Positions 17,661 through 25,345 of a stretch of DNA of 64,000 nucleotides are shown here, piece after piece. The stretch covers positions 248,001 through 312,000 of the forward strand of contig NZ_AUGY01000001.1 in assembly GCF_000422905.1 (NCBI RefSeq), given 5' to 3'. The notes under the pieces are model-generated. The model worked only from the letters and a program-made list of their open reading frames with translations, had not been told where the DNA came from and ran no database searches. The stretch's first letter is position 1, and the number at the start of each line of letters is the position of its first letter. The position numbers were made by a program, and so were the translations under genes. This DNA is from Paenibacillus alginolyticus DSM 5050 = NBRC 15375 (GTDB taxonomy: Bacteria > Bacillota > Bacilli > Paenibacillales > NBRC-103111).

Positions 17661-18863
17661 ATGTCGAAACCGCTTATTCAAGAAACGCAAACGAAACCGG
17701 AGGCCGTCCCCTATACACTTTGGCAGTTGGTTCTCTACTTTCTCAAACTAGGAACCATCGGTTTTGGTGGACCCGTCGCTTTGGCCGGATACATGTTCAG
17801 GGATTTGGTGGAAAATAGGAGGTGGATATCCAATGATGATTACAAAGATGGGCTTGCTTTATCCCAATTGGCACCGGGACCGTTGGCCGCTCAGCTTGGT
17901 TTTTATTTAGGATACGTCCATTATGGAGTCTTAGGGTCAACACTGGTTGCTATTGCCTTTGTCATGCCGTCTTTTTTTATGGTAGTTGCCCTTGGATGGG
18001 CGTATCAGCAGTTCGGGGGCCTATCTTGGATGCAGGCAGTTTTCTATGCTGTAGGTTCCACTGTCATCGGTATTATCGCATTCAGTGCCTACAAATTGAC
18101 AAGTAAGACCATCGGTAAAGACAAAGTTCTTTGGTCCATATTCTTGGTCACAGCAGTTTATACGGCTTGGTCCGAAACAGAAGAGGTGCTTTTGATCTTA
18201 GGGTCGGGCGTTCTCTACTGGCTGATTAAGTCGCCTCCAAAGTGGCCGGGTAAGGCAAACCTCTCTCTATTTGGAATGTCAGCGGAATCTGCCACTTACG
18301 TAGCCAACGGAACGGTTTCTGCCGCAGGCTCCGGAACACTGTGGGAAATTTTTCTCTTCTTTGCTAAAGCAGGTGCATTTGTATTCGGCAGTGGGATAGC
18401 AATCGTTCCCTTCTTGTTTTCGGGTGTTGTTAAAGAGCACCAATGGTTAACGGACCATCAGTTTCTTGATGCTGTTGCCGTTGCGATGATTACACCAGGT
18501 CCTGTCGTTATCACAACGGGCTTCATCGGTTATCTTGTTGCAGGATTCTCAGGGGCCACCATTGCGGCTTTGGCAACTTTCCTGCCCGCCTTTCTTCTAA
18601 CGATCATCCCAGCACCCTTTTTCAAGAAATACGGCAGACGTCCGGGGATTGCGGATTTCGTAACCGGAGTTACTGCTGCGGCTTGCGGAGCGATAGCTGG
18701 GGCTGTTTTTGTACTGGGTAAGCGGTCCATTATTGATATCCCAACGCTGCTCTTTGCCCTTATTACATTGTTTTTACTTTGGAAGGTAAAAAAAGCATCA
18801 GAGCCGGTTATTGTGCTCGGTGCTGCAATCCTTGGGTTGATTGTTTATCCTTTAACGCACTAA
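17661..18863 (+). CDS. chrA: Chromate transporter ChrA (two CHR domains)
   Basis: This 400-residue membrane protein has two homologous CHR halves. The first holds FLKLGTIGFGGPVALAGYM and LSQLAPGPLAAQLGFYLG; the second holds FFAKAGAFVFGSGIAIVPFL and VAMITPGPVVITTGFIGY. It is the long, two-domain form of ChrA, which exports chromate anions. AGGAGG lies ten bases before the ATG. It is first in a tight operon with two chrB-like genes, and control by the palindrome over its promoter is likely. Confidence 0.92.
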   Translation: MSKPLIQETQTKPEAVPYTLWQLVLYFLKLGTIGFGGPVALAGYMFRDLVENRRWISNDDYKDGLALSQLAPGPLAAQLGFYLGYVHYGVLGSTLVAIAFVMPSFFMVVALGWAYQQFGGLSWMQAVFYAVGSTVIGIIAFSAYKLTSKTIGKDKVLWSIFLVTAVYTAWSETEEVLLILGSGVLYWLIKSPPKWPGKANLSLFGMSAESATYVANGTVSAAGSGTLWEIFLFFAKAGAFVFGSGIAIVPFLFSGVVKEHQWLTDHQFLDAVAVAMITPGPVVITTGFIGYLVAGFSGATIAALATFLPAFLLTIIPAPFFKKYGRRPGIADFVTGVTAAACGAIAGAVFVLGKRSIIDIPTLLFALITLFLLWKVKKASEPVIVLGAAILGLIVYPLTH

Positions 18864-18876
18864 AGGAGAGGGTCTG

Positions 18877-19314
18877 ATGCTGAAATGGCTGTTATTGGTA
18901 TATAAAGTCCCACCCAAACCAACGTCAAACCGAGTATATGTTTGGCGTAAGCTGAAAAAACTGGGGGCTTTCCTGTGGCATGATGCCGTATGGATTCTGC
19001 CTTCAACAACAAAGACAAAGGAGCATTTTCAGTGGCTTGCTGCCGAAATAAAAGAGTTAGGCGGGGAAGCCCAAGTATGGCAGGCTGATTCACTTCTTAT
19101 GGGCCAAGAGGAAATGCTTGTCCAGCAATTTGAATCACAAGCCAATGCAGCTTACGCCGCCATTATAGAGCAATTGAGTCAGCCGGAAGCGGACCTAGCT
19201 GCGGCATCACGAGCTTATCAGCAAATACGTCAGTATGATTACTTTCATTCGGAGATTGGTGATAGGGTTCGAGAACTGCTTGTAACAGGCAGAGGAGGAG
19301 GATTGGAAGAATGA
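18877..19314 (+). CDS. ChrB N-terminal-type protein
   Basis: This 145-residue protein corresponds to the N-terminal domain of the chromate regulator ChrB: LLLVYKVPPKPTSNRVYVWRKLKKLGA, cited by its core KVPPKPTSNRVYVWR, then VWILP, FQWLAAEIKELGGEA and a basic-acidic helical tail. In Proteobacteria ChrB is one protein that senses chromate and controls the chr operon. Here the two domains are separate genes, overlapping by four bases (ATGA). DNA binding of the palindrome at 17615 by this protein or its partner is a reasonable guess. Confidence 0.8.
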   Translation: MLKWLLLVYKVPPKPTSNRVYVWRKLKKLGAFLWHDAVWILPSTTKTKEHFQWLAAEIKELGGEAQVWQADSLLMGQEEMLVQQFESQANAAYAAIIEQLSQPEADLAAASRAYQQIRQYDYFHSEIGDRVRELLVTGRGGGLEE

Positions 19315-19730
19315 AATGGGTAACGTGGGAGAATGTTGGCGTGGATCGCATGGCCTGTTCTTGGTTGATCCGGCGTTTCATTGATCCGGCCGCTGAATTT
19401 GTGTTTATACCCGCCGGGTCCGCAGAACTCCCGGAGGATGCAGAAGGATTTGATATTCCTGGCGTGAAGTACACGCATTATCGGGGTCACTGCAGCTTTT
19501 ATACGATGGTTCAATCCTTCAAATTCAATGATCCGATCTTACAGCGCATAGCCCGGATCGTTGACGAAGCAGATACCCTTCAGGAAATATCCGTAGAGCC
19601 TATTGCGGTCGGCTTGGATTCCATTTGTCAGGGACTAAGATTAATAAGTAACAATGACCTTGAAGCGTTTGACAAAGGTCATCAGGTTTATGAGGCATTA
19701 TATGCCCAATTAATTCAAGAAAAACCATAG
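19311..19730 (+). CDS. ChrB C-terminal-type chromate resistance protein
   Basis: This 139-residue protein matches the C-terminal domain of ChrB: WVTWENVGVDRMACSWLIRRF, then FDIPGVKYTHYRGHCSF with a His/Cys-rich pocket, and DLEAFDKGHQVYEALY. The His and Cys residues could bind the oxyanion or a metal. GGAGGAGG precedes the ATG, which overlaps the previous stop. The gene ends the chr operon. Confidence 0.8.
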   Translation: MKWVTWENVGVDRMACSWLIRRFIDPAAEFVFIPAGSAELPEDAEGFDIPGVKYTHYRGHCSFYTMVQSFKFNDPILQRIARIVDEADTLQEISVEPIAVGLDSICQGLRLISNNDLEAFDKGHQVYEALYAQLIQEKP

Positions 19731-20117
19731 TTACATTATTTTGATAGAGTCCAAAGAGCAGGAAAGCAGCCCCTTTTTAGCACTAAATGCAACCTTGATT
19801 GTTCAACTAAAAGATCACTTCATACCGACATTGACTCTAAAACTTTTTTTAAAAATTTGTGGACAACGATACGGAAGCAGCTTATTTGGGGTAGTACCAG
19901 CGTAGCTAACACCATCCGCAAACGTATGGATATAAATGTTAATTACTTGGTTTCACAATTTTGGGTTACCGCCAACATTTTAACGAAAATAGAAAGGCCG
20001 TGTTCCTTTACTCTAAGGAATACGGCTCAATTATTTCAAAAAAATATCAGAACACCAAAAATCATCAGCAATCCACCTCCGACAACTCTAACGATCCTAA
20101 CGCTTAAAAGCTGACCG
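19731..20117. other. Non-coding stretch between convergent units
   Basis: No convincing gene. A 12-bp inverted repeat (GCCGTGTTCCTT at 19997-20008, AAGGAATACGGC at 20015-20026) reads as a terminator for the minus-strand gene (followed by CTTTCTATTTT on that strand). A part-copy of the chr palindrome (CATAGTTACATTATTTT) lies at its left edge. Confidence 0.6.
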
Positions 20118-21062
20118 TTAGTTTTCCGCAAAGGAATATAAGCTTCGCTGATGTTGCCCACGAAGCTGACATTCCAATGCTGCTTTCAGACCTCGAGCCA
20201 ATTTTTCAGGATCGTCAAATCCCCAGAAATGCATGAAGAATAGTCGCGGAGATTCAACCAGAAAGTGATTGTGGATTGCCATAACGGTAATACCGTGTTC
20301 AGTCAAAGCGTGAATGACCGGGTTAACTTCGTTTGCTAAAAGGACAAAGTCTCCCACTATTGCCGCTTTGTTACCAACTGATTGAAAATTGATCGGTGAA
20401 GCTACTCCCATCGTTGGCGGGATTACCATCTTGTTTTCCGTTATGGTTTCTGTGCGCGGAATGTTGAACTGTATAAGATTTCCGGTGCGGTGACCTTTCT
20501 GCCCCATAATAGCTTCGACTTTTGACCAATCGAATGATGAAGGTTGTTGGACTGCAGAAGGCTGAGTCAGCGGAGTACGCGTCTGAGCGAGAGCCGCCAT
20601 CACGTTCCCGGCAAGCTTCTTCGGTTCACCGTGCCCTTCAATATGCAAAAACATGATGCTTGGCATTTCGTTAATAAGGTGATTATGCAAAGCCGTTATG
20701 TCGATGCCGCTGCTGCCTAGTTTCGAGATTACCGGAGGTACTTCCGTATCGAGCAGAACGAGATCACCCATCATCATCGCTGCGTTTCCATGTGGCTGAA
20801 AAGCGAGCCAGCCTGTAAGGGCAAGGCCCGGCTCGACCACAACGTCGCCAACGTTTACTTTTAAATCAGCTCGCGGAAACGTAACCTTAAACACGCCGTC
20901 CTGCAATGTGCCCTTTCGACTGAAAATATGTTCAAGCGCCTTCCAGTCAGGTTGTTTTTCGATACCTATATCTTCAGCGAAGGTCTTATCAACCGTCGGC
21001 AAGTTAAACGGCTGAAAGAAAACGACCGTAATCATCAACAAAAATAAGGTGAGTTTTTTCAT
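20118..21062 (-). CDS. DUF1259 (LppY/LpqO-like) secreted protein, two copies of the domain
   Basis: This 314-residue protein has a signal peptide (to about TFAED). It carries two homologous domains, at about 40-165 and 185-305, each with a GTLQDGVFKVTFPR-like strand and a HNH motif: ITALHNHLINEMPSIMFLHIEGHG in short form ALHNHL..FLHIEGHG, and AIHNHFLVESPRLFFMHFWG. The repeated histidines suggest metal binding, but the family has no proven function. The start at 21062 follows GGAGGCACAT. It lies downstream of a Dps remnant on the same strand. Confidence 0.8.
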   Translation of the reverse strand: MKKLTLFLLMITVVFFQPFNLPTVDKTFAEDIGIEKQPDWKALEHIFSRKGTLQDGVFKVTFPRADLKVNVGDVVVEPGLALTGWLAFQPHGNAAMMMGDLVLLDTEVPPVISKLGSSGIDITALHNHLINEMPSIMFLHIEGHGEPKKLAGNVMAALAQTRTPLTQPSAVQQPSSFDWSKVEAIMGQKGHRTGNLIQFNIPRTETITENKMVIPPTMGVASPINFQSVGNKAAIVGDFVLLANEVNPVIHALTEHGITVMAIHNHFLVESPRLFFMHFWGFDDPEKLARGLKAALECQLRGQHQRSLYSFAEN

Positions 21063-21142
21063 ATGTGCCTCCTGCAGAATGGGGGACATCCCTGTTGGTT
21101 GCCCCCCCACCCCGCGAACTAAAGTTTATGGCTGCCCCTGAG

Positions 21143-21654
21143 TCAGCTCGTAGACGATTCCCGGCTTTCTCCAAGTAGGGAAATCTTCTTTACAAAGTTC
21201 TCATGCTCGAGCAAAATATTCCTCAGCAAAATGGCAGAGGCGGGATCCCCGATCGTATCAAGCTGCGTGATATCATTTCGCAGTTTTGGGAACAACTGAT
21301 TCAGAGCATTCAATTGACTTTGGAGCATTTCACGAATTGCGGGAACTCCTGCCGGCTCAAATTGAAACACCGCTGCTTGCGGAAGTGCGGTGGGATCTAA
21401 TGGGACGCCACCTACGTTACAATACGTTCCGCAACAGCATCCGCGTGCTGCAACGAATGTTCGGCCCAGGCGTCAAATCACGAGTGAAGTTCCTTGTATT
21501 CGCTGCCCCTGACATACCATTGATGCTTCTCCCACAGTTCAAACAACTGAAACAATGTAGCTAAATCCGGATTGAGAATATCCGTGATTTGCTTCACCTT
21601 GGCAGAATCGAACCCAATCGGGCTTTTTTGTACGATTGAGCCTTGGTTAACCAT
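21143..21654 (-). pseudogene. Dps/ferritin-like protein, inactivated
   Basis: The pieces spell a Dps-type four-helix protein. LATLFQLFELWEKHQWYVRG and SEYKELHS form helix A with its His and Trp. FDAWAEHSLQHADAVAERIVT carries the acidic ferroxidase residues, followed by GGVPLDP and ASAILLRNILLEHENFVKKI. There is an in-frame TGA after ELHS, and one base is missing after ERIVT, where ACGTAGG stands for ACG-TTA-GG. The normal product would protect DNA by storing iron. It is dead unless both changes are errors. Confidence 0.7.
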
Positions 21655-21848
21655 AGCTGATTACTACACTCCTTAATTTTATGTGTAACCACCGTTTACC
21701 AGCGTATAATTTACCCGTGTCGTTCGATTTTATACAAAAAAAGGAATAACGCTTGCCGTACTTATGTTCCACTTTGAGGGTGTTGAAATAACCCCTACAG
21801 AGGGATGATATTATCAGTAAATGGAAATAAAGTATCGGAGGAAACCCC

Positions 21849-22715
21849 TTGGTTAAGAATCGCTTTTTGGGCTACTTATTTGCTCTAGCATCGGCAGCCT
21901 TAGTTGGTCTCTTTACTGTACTGAATAAATGGCTGCTTGTTGAGGATGTTCCCGCGCTCACAGCCGGTGCATGGACGTATTTTGCCGCAGGTCTTGCACT
22001 GCTTCCTTGGGCGCTGCGTTACAGTGGACTGAATTTCAAACGTCCTCTGGCCATGATGTTATGGCTGCTTGCCGGCTCGGTATTCGGACCTAGTCTGTAT
22101 TTTGTTGGGCTACTGCTCACATCCGGTGTCGAAGGCGTACTTCTCATCAACATAGAAGCGGTGTTTACTGCCTTTTTAGCGTTTGCATTCTTTAAAGAGC
22201 GACTCAGTGGAAAAACCATTTTTGCAAGCGTTGCGATTATTGCCGGTGCAGTATGGATGTCTTGGTCGGGCACCGGTTTGTTTTCTTCAAACGCACTAGG
22301 AAACTTATTGATTGCACTTGGTTATCTAGGTTGGGCAACGGAAAATAACTTCGGCCGGCTCTTGGGGGAAGACATTCCTGCGGTGACGCTCGTTTGTGTT
22401 AAAGCTCTTGTAGCCGGTGTAGTGATGGGGATACTCGCTGTTTGTTATGGACAGCCAATTTTCGTTTCGTGGCATGTAGTACCCGGTATTGTTGCCAGTG
22501 GCGCAATTTCCTTAGGACTATCGCTGGCATTCTTCTATATCGCTATGCGGCATATAGGCGCCGCCCGAACGGGGCTTATTTCGTCAACATCAACGCTGTG
22601 GGGTGTGATCGGAGCGGTCTTGCTGATTGGAGAAAGCTTAACGCAAGAAGTGATCATCGGCGGTATTTTAATGATCGTTGGTATTAGTGGATTTGCTTTG
22701 GATGAGAAGAAATAA
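21849..22715 (+). CDS. DMT-family (EamA) transporter
   Basis: This 288-residue protein has ten predicted helices in two EamA halves (FLGYLFALASAALVGLFTVL at the start, GNLLIALGYLGWATENNFGR opening the second half, then TGLISSTSTLWGVIGAVLLIGE). Relatives export amino acids, nucleosides or other small molecules. TTG 21849 follows CGGAGGAAA. It stands alone, with a terminator 22 bases after the stop. The substrate cannot be predicted. Confidence 0.85.
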   Translation: MVKNRFLGYLFALASAALVGLFTVLNKWLLVEDVPALTAGAWTYFAAGLALLPWALRYSGLNFKRPLAMMLWLLAGSVFGPSLYFVGLLLTSGVEGVLLINIEAVFTAFLAFAFFKERLSGKTIFASVAIIAGAVWMSWSGTGLFSSNALGNLLIALGYLGWATENNFGRLLGEDIPAVTLVCVKALVAGVVMGILAVCYGQPIFVSWHVVPGIVASGAISLGLSLAFFYIAMRHIGAARTGLISSTSTLWGVIGAVLLIGESLTQEVIIGGILMIVGISGFALDEKK

Positions 22716-22736
22716 CCGGATCACAAAAAATGTTAT

Positions 22737-22776
22737 AAAAGGCGTTCATTCACCTCTAAATAACCGAACGCTTTTA
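22737..22776 (+). terminator. Terminator of the DMT transporter gene
   Basis: An AAAAGGCGTTC / GAACGCTTTTA stem with one bulged base and a long loop ends in TTTT. Confidence 0.65.
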
Positions 22777-22784
22777 TTTTTCTC

Positions 22785-22812
22785 TTGTCATATCCCCCGG
22801 GGGGGATATAAT
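22785..22812 (+). promoter_or_regulatory. CsoR/RcnR-type operator in a promoter
   Basis: TTGTCA (22785-22790) and TATAAT (22807-22812) are spaced 16 bases apart. The spacer holds ATAT-C5-G7-ATAT (22790-22809), the G/C-tract palindrome bound by CsoR/RcnR-family metal sensors. Confidence 0.65.
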
Positions 22813-22834
22813 CAAATTTAAAAGAGGTGATACT

Positions 22835-22951
22835 ATGGGTATCGGACATCATCATGGTCCGGACGGACACGGACATTCGCATGACAGAGTCGATTCAAGC
22901 ATTATCAAAAGCAAGGAAGCAAGCAATACTTATATGTCGTTGGTTGAATAA
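22835..22951 (+). pseudogene. N-terminal stub of a CDF (DmeF-like) metal exporter
   Basis: After a good site (AAAGAGGTGATACT) the 38-codon frame starts MGIGHHHGPDGHGHSHDR and continues DSSIIKSKEAS. This is the His-rich head and first conserved stretch of DmeF/CzcD-type exporters. It then runs into unrelated sequence (NTYMSLVE) and stops. All membrane helices are gone. The metal-sensor operator upstream remains as an orphan. The 250 bases after it hold no gene. Confidence 0.65.
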
Positions 22952-23207
22952 CTTAGTTTTTGCCTAAAAATATGGATTCCCTCAATTATCTCAGGAAACA
23001 AAGGAACGACATATGCTATTAGTGAGGAGGTGAAAATAAGATTGGCGGTAAGTAAGTATAAAGTTGATGGGACAGGGATTAAATAGATTTTTTGGCTCGT
23101 TAGAGGCCGAAGTGCAAGGGACCAGGTCGGAATAAAGTTACTTATTTCGAAGCGGTGCAGACAAAACAACAATTTATCCAAGTTCATTGTGAAGAGGTGC
23201 CACTAAT

Positions 23208-23903
23208 ATGTCCGGTAAAAGGGAACTTTTGGATGGGGATTTTGATTATAGTTCTTATTTAGATCCATCCAGCGACAAATATAAACGGCGAGTACAAGCC
23301 TATAATCACGAATATAATCGTTTGAAAAAATATTTACCCCCACAAGGACGCCTCTTGGATATTGGCTGCGGAATTGGATCATTTTCTGAACTATTCGGGG
23401 ACGAGTGGGAAAAGTACGGAATTGAGGTCTCCAAATCTGCGAAAGAGATAGCAATCCAGAAAGGAATTAATTTTGACATTAACTCTTGTGAGAAGGGAAG
23501 TTTTGATCTTATTGTTTTTAGAGGCAGTTTGCACTATATGGAACCAACGGAAATATTGTCGTATTCCAATATGATGCTAAAAAGAGGTGGTATCATAGCC
23601 TTTTTAGCGACGCCAAATACTTCGAGTATTTACTATAAATTATTCAAGAATCTTCCTTTTTTAGAAAAAGATATAAAACACTATTTGATTTCAGATAAAG
23701 AATTACGGACACTGTTGGAACGGATGAATATGGATATTTTAGAGATTAATAAACCTTATTTTAATACACCCTATGCAAGACCCATTCGAGATTTCCTATT
23801 TTTCATTTTTAATTTGTTCGGAGCCAGATTAAAATTCCCCTTCTATGGTAATATGTTTGAATTATTCGCTAGAAAGCGTGCTGTTAACGAGGGGTTTTAT
23901 TGA
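23208..23903 (+). CDS. SAM-dependent methyltransferase, class I
   Basis: This 231-residue protein has motif I LLDIGCGIGSF (about 48-58), an acidic strand-2 end (YGIEVSKSAKEIA), motif post-I FDLIVFRGSLHYM, and LKRGGIIAFLATPN. The C-terminal part is aromatic-rich and possibly membrane-associated (PIRDFLFFIFNLFGARLKFPF). The substrate is unknown; relatives often act on polysaccharide or lipid intermediates. The gene is clearly AT-richer than its neighbours and stands alone, so recent transfer is likely. AGAGGTG precedes the ATG. Confidence 0.8.
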   Translation: MSGKRELLDGDFDYSSYLDPSSDKYKRRVQAYNHEYNRLKKYLPPQGRLLDIGCGIGSFSELFGDEWEKYGIEVSKSAKEIAIQKGINFDINSCEKGSFDLIVFRGSLHYMEPTEILSYSNMMLKRGGIIAFLATPNTSSIYYKLFKNLPFLEKDIKHYLISDKELRTLLERMNMDILEINKPYFNTPYARPIRDFLFFIFNLFGARLKFPFYGNMFELFARKRAVNEGFY

Positions 23904-24106
23904 CCTCAGACCGAAAGCTTTTGGCATCTGAAGAAAAGTAAAAAAAAGTACCTGATTTTAAGCGTATGGCAGAAGTGTGCAAACAAAGCAAAAAAATAAA
24001 TTTAAGAGCGGCGAGACCTAAATCAGTATACAATATTTTGTGGCCAGTGATCCGGAAGCCGCTTATTTCCGAATGCACGATAATTTTCATACATATGCCG
24101 TCTGAG

Positions 24107-24131
24107 ACAGTCCTTTTTAGGACTGTTTTTT
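24107..24131 (+). terminator. Rho-independent terminator
   Basis: A 7-bp stem (ACAGTCC / GGACTGT) with loop TTTTTA is followed by T6, 200 bases after the methyltransferase. Confidence 0.65.
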
Positions 24132-24701
24132 ATTTGCTTAAGCATTGTTGTCCTGGCTTTAAGCCAAGGCAGGGTTTGGAAGGGTCATATCATCCCCCGG
24201 TACAGCGTCCCTAAATCCCAAGCGATCCCGGCAAAGGAGGCCGGGTTCCAGTGGGATTTTTAACGGGACTCGCAGGGAAGCAAAGGCTTTTGAAAGCGCA
24301 GCTCACCCATCATTGCCATTTCGCTATCGCTTCGGTGCCGGCGCATCACGGGGGCTCGCTCAAATCTTAGAATAAGAACTTGTCCTTTGGAGGTATAGCC
24401 ATGCCATGAGAAAGTACTCAATTATCCGTTCAGAAATAGAGGGAAGGCAGACGAGAACATCACAATCTCAAGTGAAAGGCATATTAAGTGCAATCAATGG
24501 AGGGATGGTTGGACATTCGCCGCGACGTACTTTTAATCAGGAATGAGATAAAGTTCTTGTCATTTATGACATCAAGTTCTTGTCAACCGACAGCTGTAAG
24601 AACGTCATTGTTTAACGTGTAGCGTCATTTGTTTTTGGGGAGCATTTAAATAAAACATTTGCCTTGACATATTGTATATTTTGGGTGTGAGGTGATAAGT
24701 C
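24132..24701. other. Gene-poor stretch upstream of csoR
   Basis: Two tiny frames with fair ribosome sites are present: GTG 24251-24370 (39 residues, contains HHCHF) and ATG 24406-24546 (46 residues). Neither resembles a known protein, and both may be relics. A 12-base direct repeat (AAGTTCTTGTCA) occurs at 24551 and 24574. The csoR promoter must lie near 24650-24700 (TTGACA at 24664). Confidence 0.35.
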
Positions 24702-25043
24702 GTGGCGAACCAAGAGGAAGTGGTAATAAACGAAACCGACGATTCCTGTTGCTCTGCGGACAGCGAAAGAAAGAGCCATCATTCGGACAAAACGAAGGGT
24801 AATTTGATCTCCCGTCTGAATCGGATTGAAGGCCAAATTCGCGGAGTAAAAGGCATGATCGAGCGGGATACTTATTGTGATGATGTACTGAACCAGATCG
24901 CTGCGATTCAGTCGGCCTTGAACAGCGTAGGCAAACTGCTGCTCGAAGGACACATGAAGAGCTGCGTGGTGGAACGTATCCAGGCCGGGGAAAGTGAAGT
25001 CATTGACGAACTCTTGATTACGGTTAATAAATTAATGAAATAA
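24702..25043 (+). CDS. csoR: Copper-sensing repressor CsoR
   Basis: This 113-residue all-helical protein has the CsoR pattern: LISRLNRIEGQIRGVKGMIE, YCDDVLNQIAAIQSAL with the first Cys, and GHMKSCV supplying the HxxxC pair. The set Cys-His-Cys binds Cu(I), which releases the repressor from DNA. An extra N-terminal tail has CC and HH (DSCCSADSERKSHH). GTG 24702 lies behind GAGGTG. It precedes copZ and copA, whose operator (25313-25329) it should bind. Confidence 0.92.
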   Translation: MANQEEVVINETDDSCCSADSERKSHHSDKTKGNLISRLNRIEGQIRGVKGMIERDTYCDDVLNQIAAIQSALNSVGKLLLEGHMKSCVVERIQAGESEVIDELLITVNKLMK

Positions 25044-25066
25044 TACAACTATCGGAGGGATTTTAT

Positions 25067-25249
25067 ATGCAACAAGTAACGCTGAAAGTAAACGGGATGT
25101 CCTGCCAACACTGTGTAAATTCCATTGAGAAAGCCGTCAAAGAAATCGGCGGTTCGGCTCATGTGGACTTGAAAAATAACGCGGTGACGGTGGAATACGA
25201 TGAAAATAAATTCTCCTTGGATGCCGTAAAAAAAGCGATTGAAGAATAA
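25067..25249 (+). CDS. copZ: Copper chaperone CopZ, cut short by a stop codon
   Basis: This HMA-domain protein has the Cu(I) site GMSCQHC at residues 10-16 and passes copper to CopA. The frame stops at TAA (25247-25249) after KKAIEE. Reading on in frame gives GYDVA and then a normal stop at 25265-25267, the standard CopZ ending (EDQGYDVA). The stop is thus a CAA to TAA change that removes the last beta-strand residues. At 60 residues the domain may still fold. CGGAGGG precedes the ATG. Confidence 0.88.
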   Translation: MQQVTLKVNGMSCQHCVNSIEKAVKEIGGSAHVDLKNNAVTVEYDENKFSLDAVKKAIEE

Positions 25250-25276
25250 GGGTATGACGTAGCCTAACAAGCAAAC

Positions 25277-25302
25277 GGCCGCCAATGGTGGCCTTTCTTT
25301 TT
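25277..25302 (+). terminator. Terminator between copZ and copA
   Basis: The stem GGCCGCC / GGTGGCC with an AAT loop is followed by TTTCTTTTT. It separates csoR-copZ from copA, which has its own operator. Confidence 0.65.
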
Positions 25303-25312
25303 ACCAATTTAT

Positions 25313-25329
25313 ATACCCTATAGGGGTAT
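25313..25329 (+). promoter_or_regulatory. CsoR operator before copA
   Basis: ATACCCTATAGGGGTAT is a near-perfect pseudo-palindrome of the TACCC-N4-GGGGTA type bound by CsoR. It lies 17 bases before the copA ATG. Confidence 0.8.
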
Positions 25330-25345
25330 GAAAGAGGTGGGAATT

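Noticed and set aside
19857..20114. 85-codon frame after the chr operon
   Set aside because: No ribosome site, low-complexity composition, overlaps a terminator hairpin.
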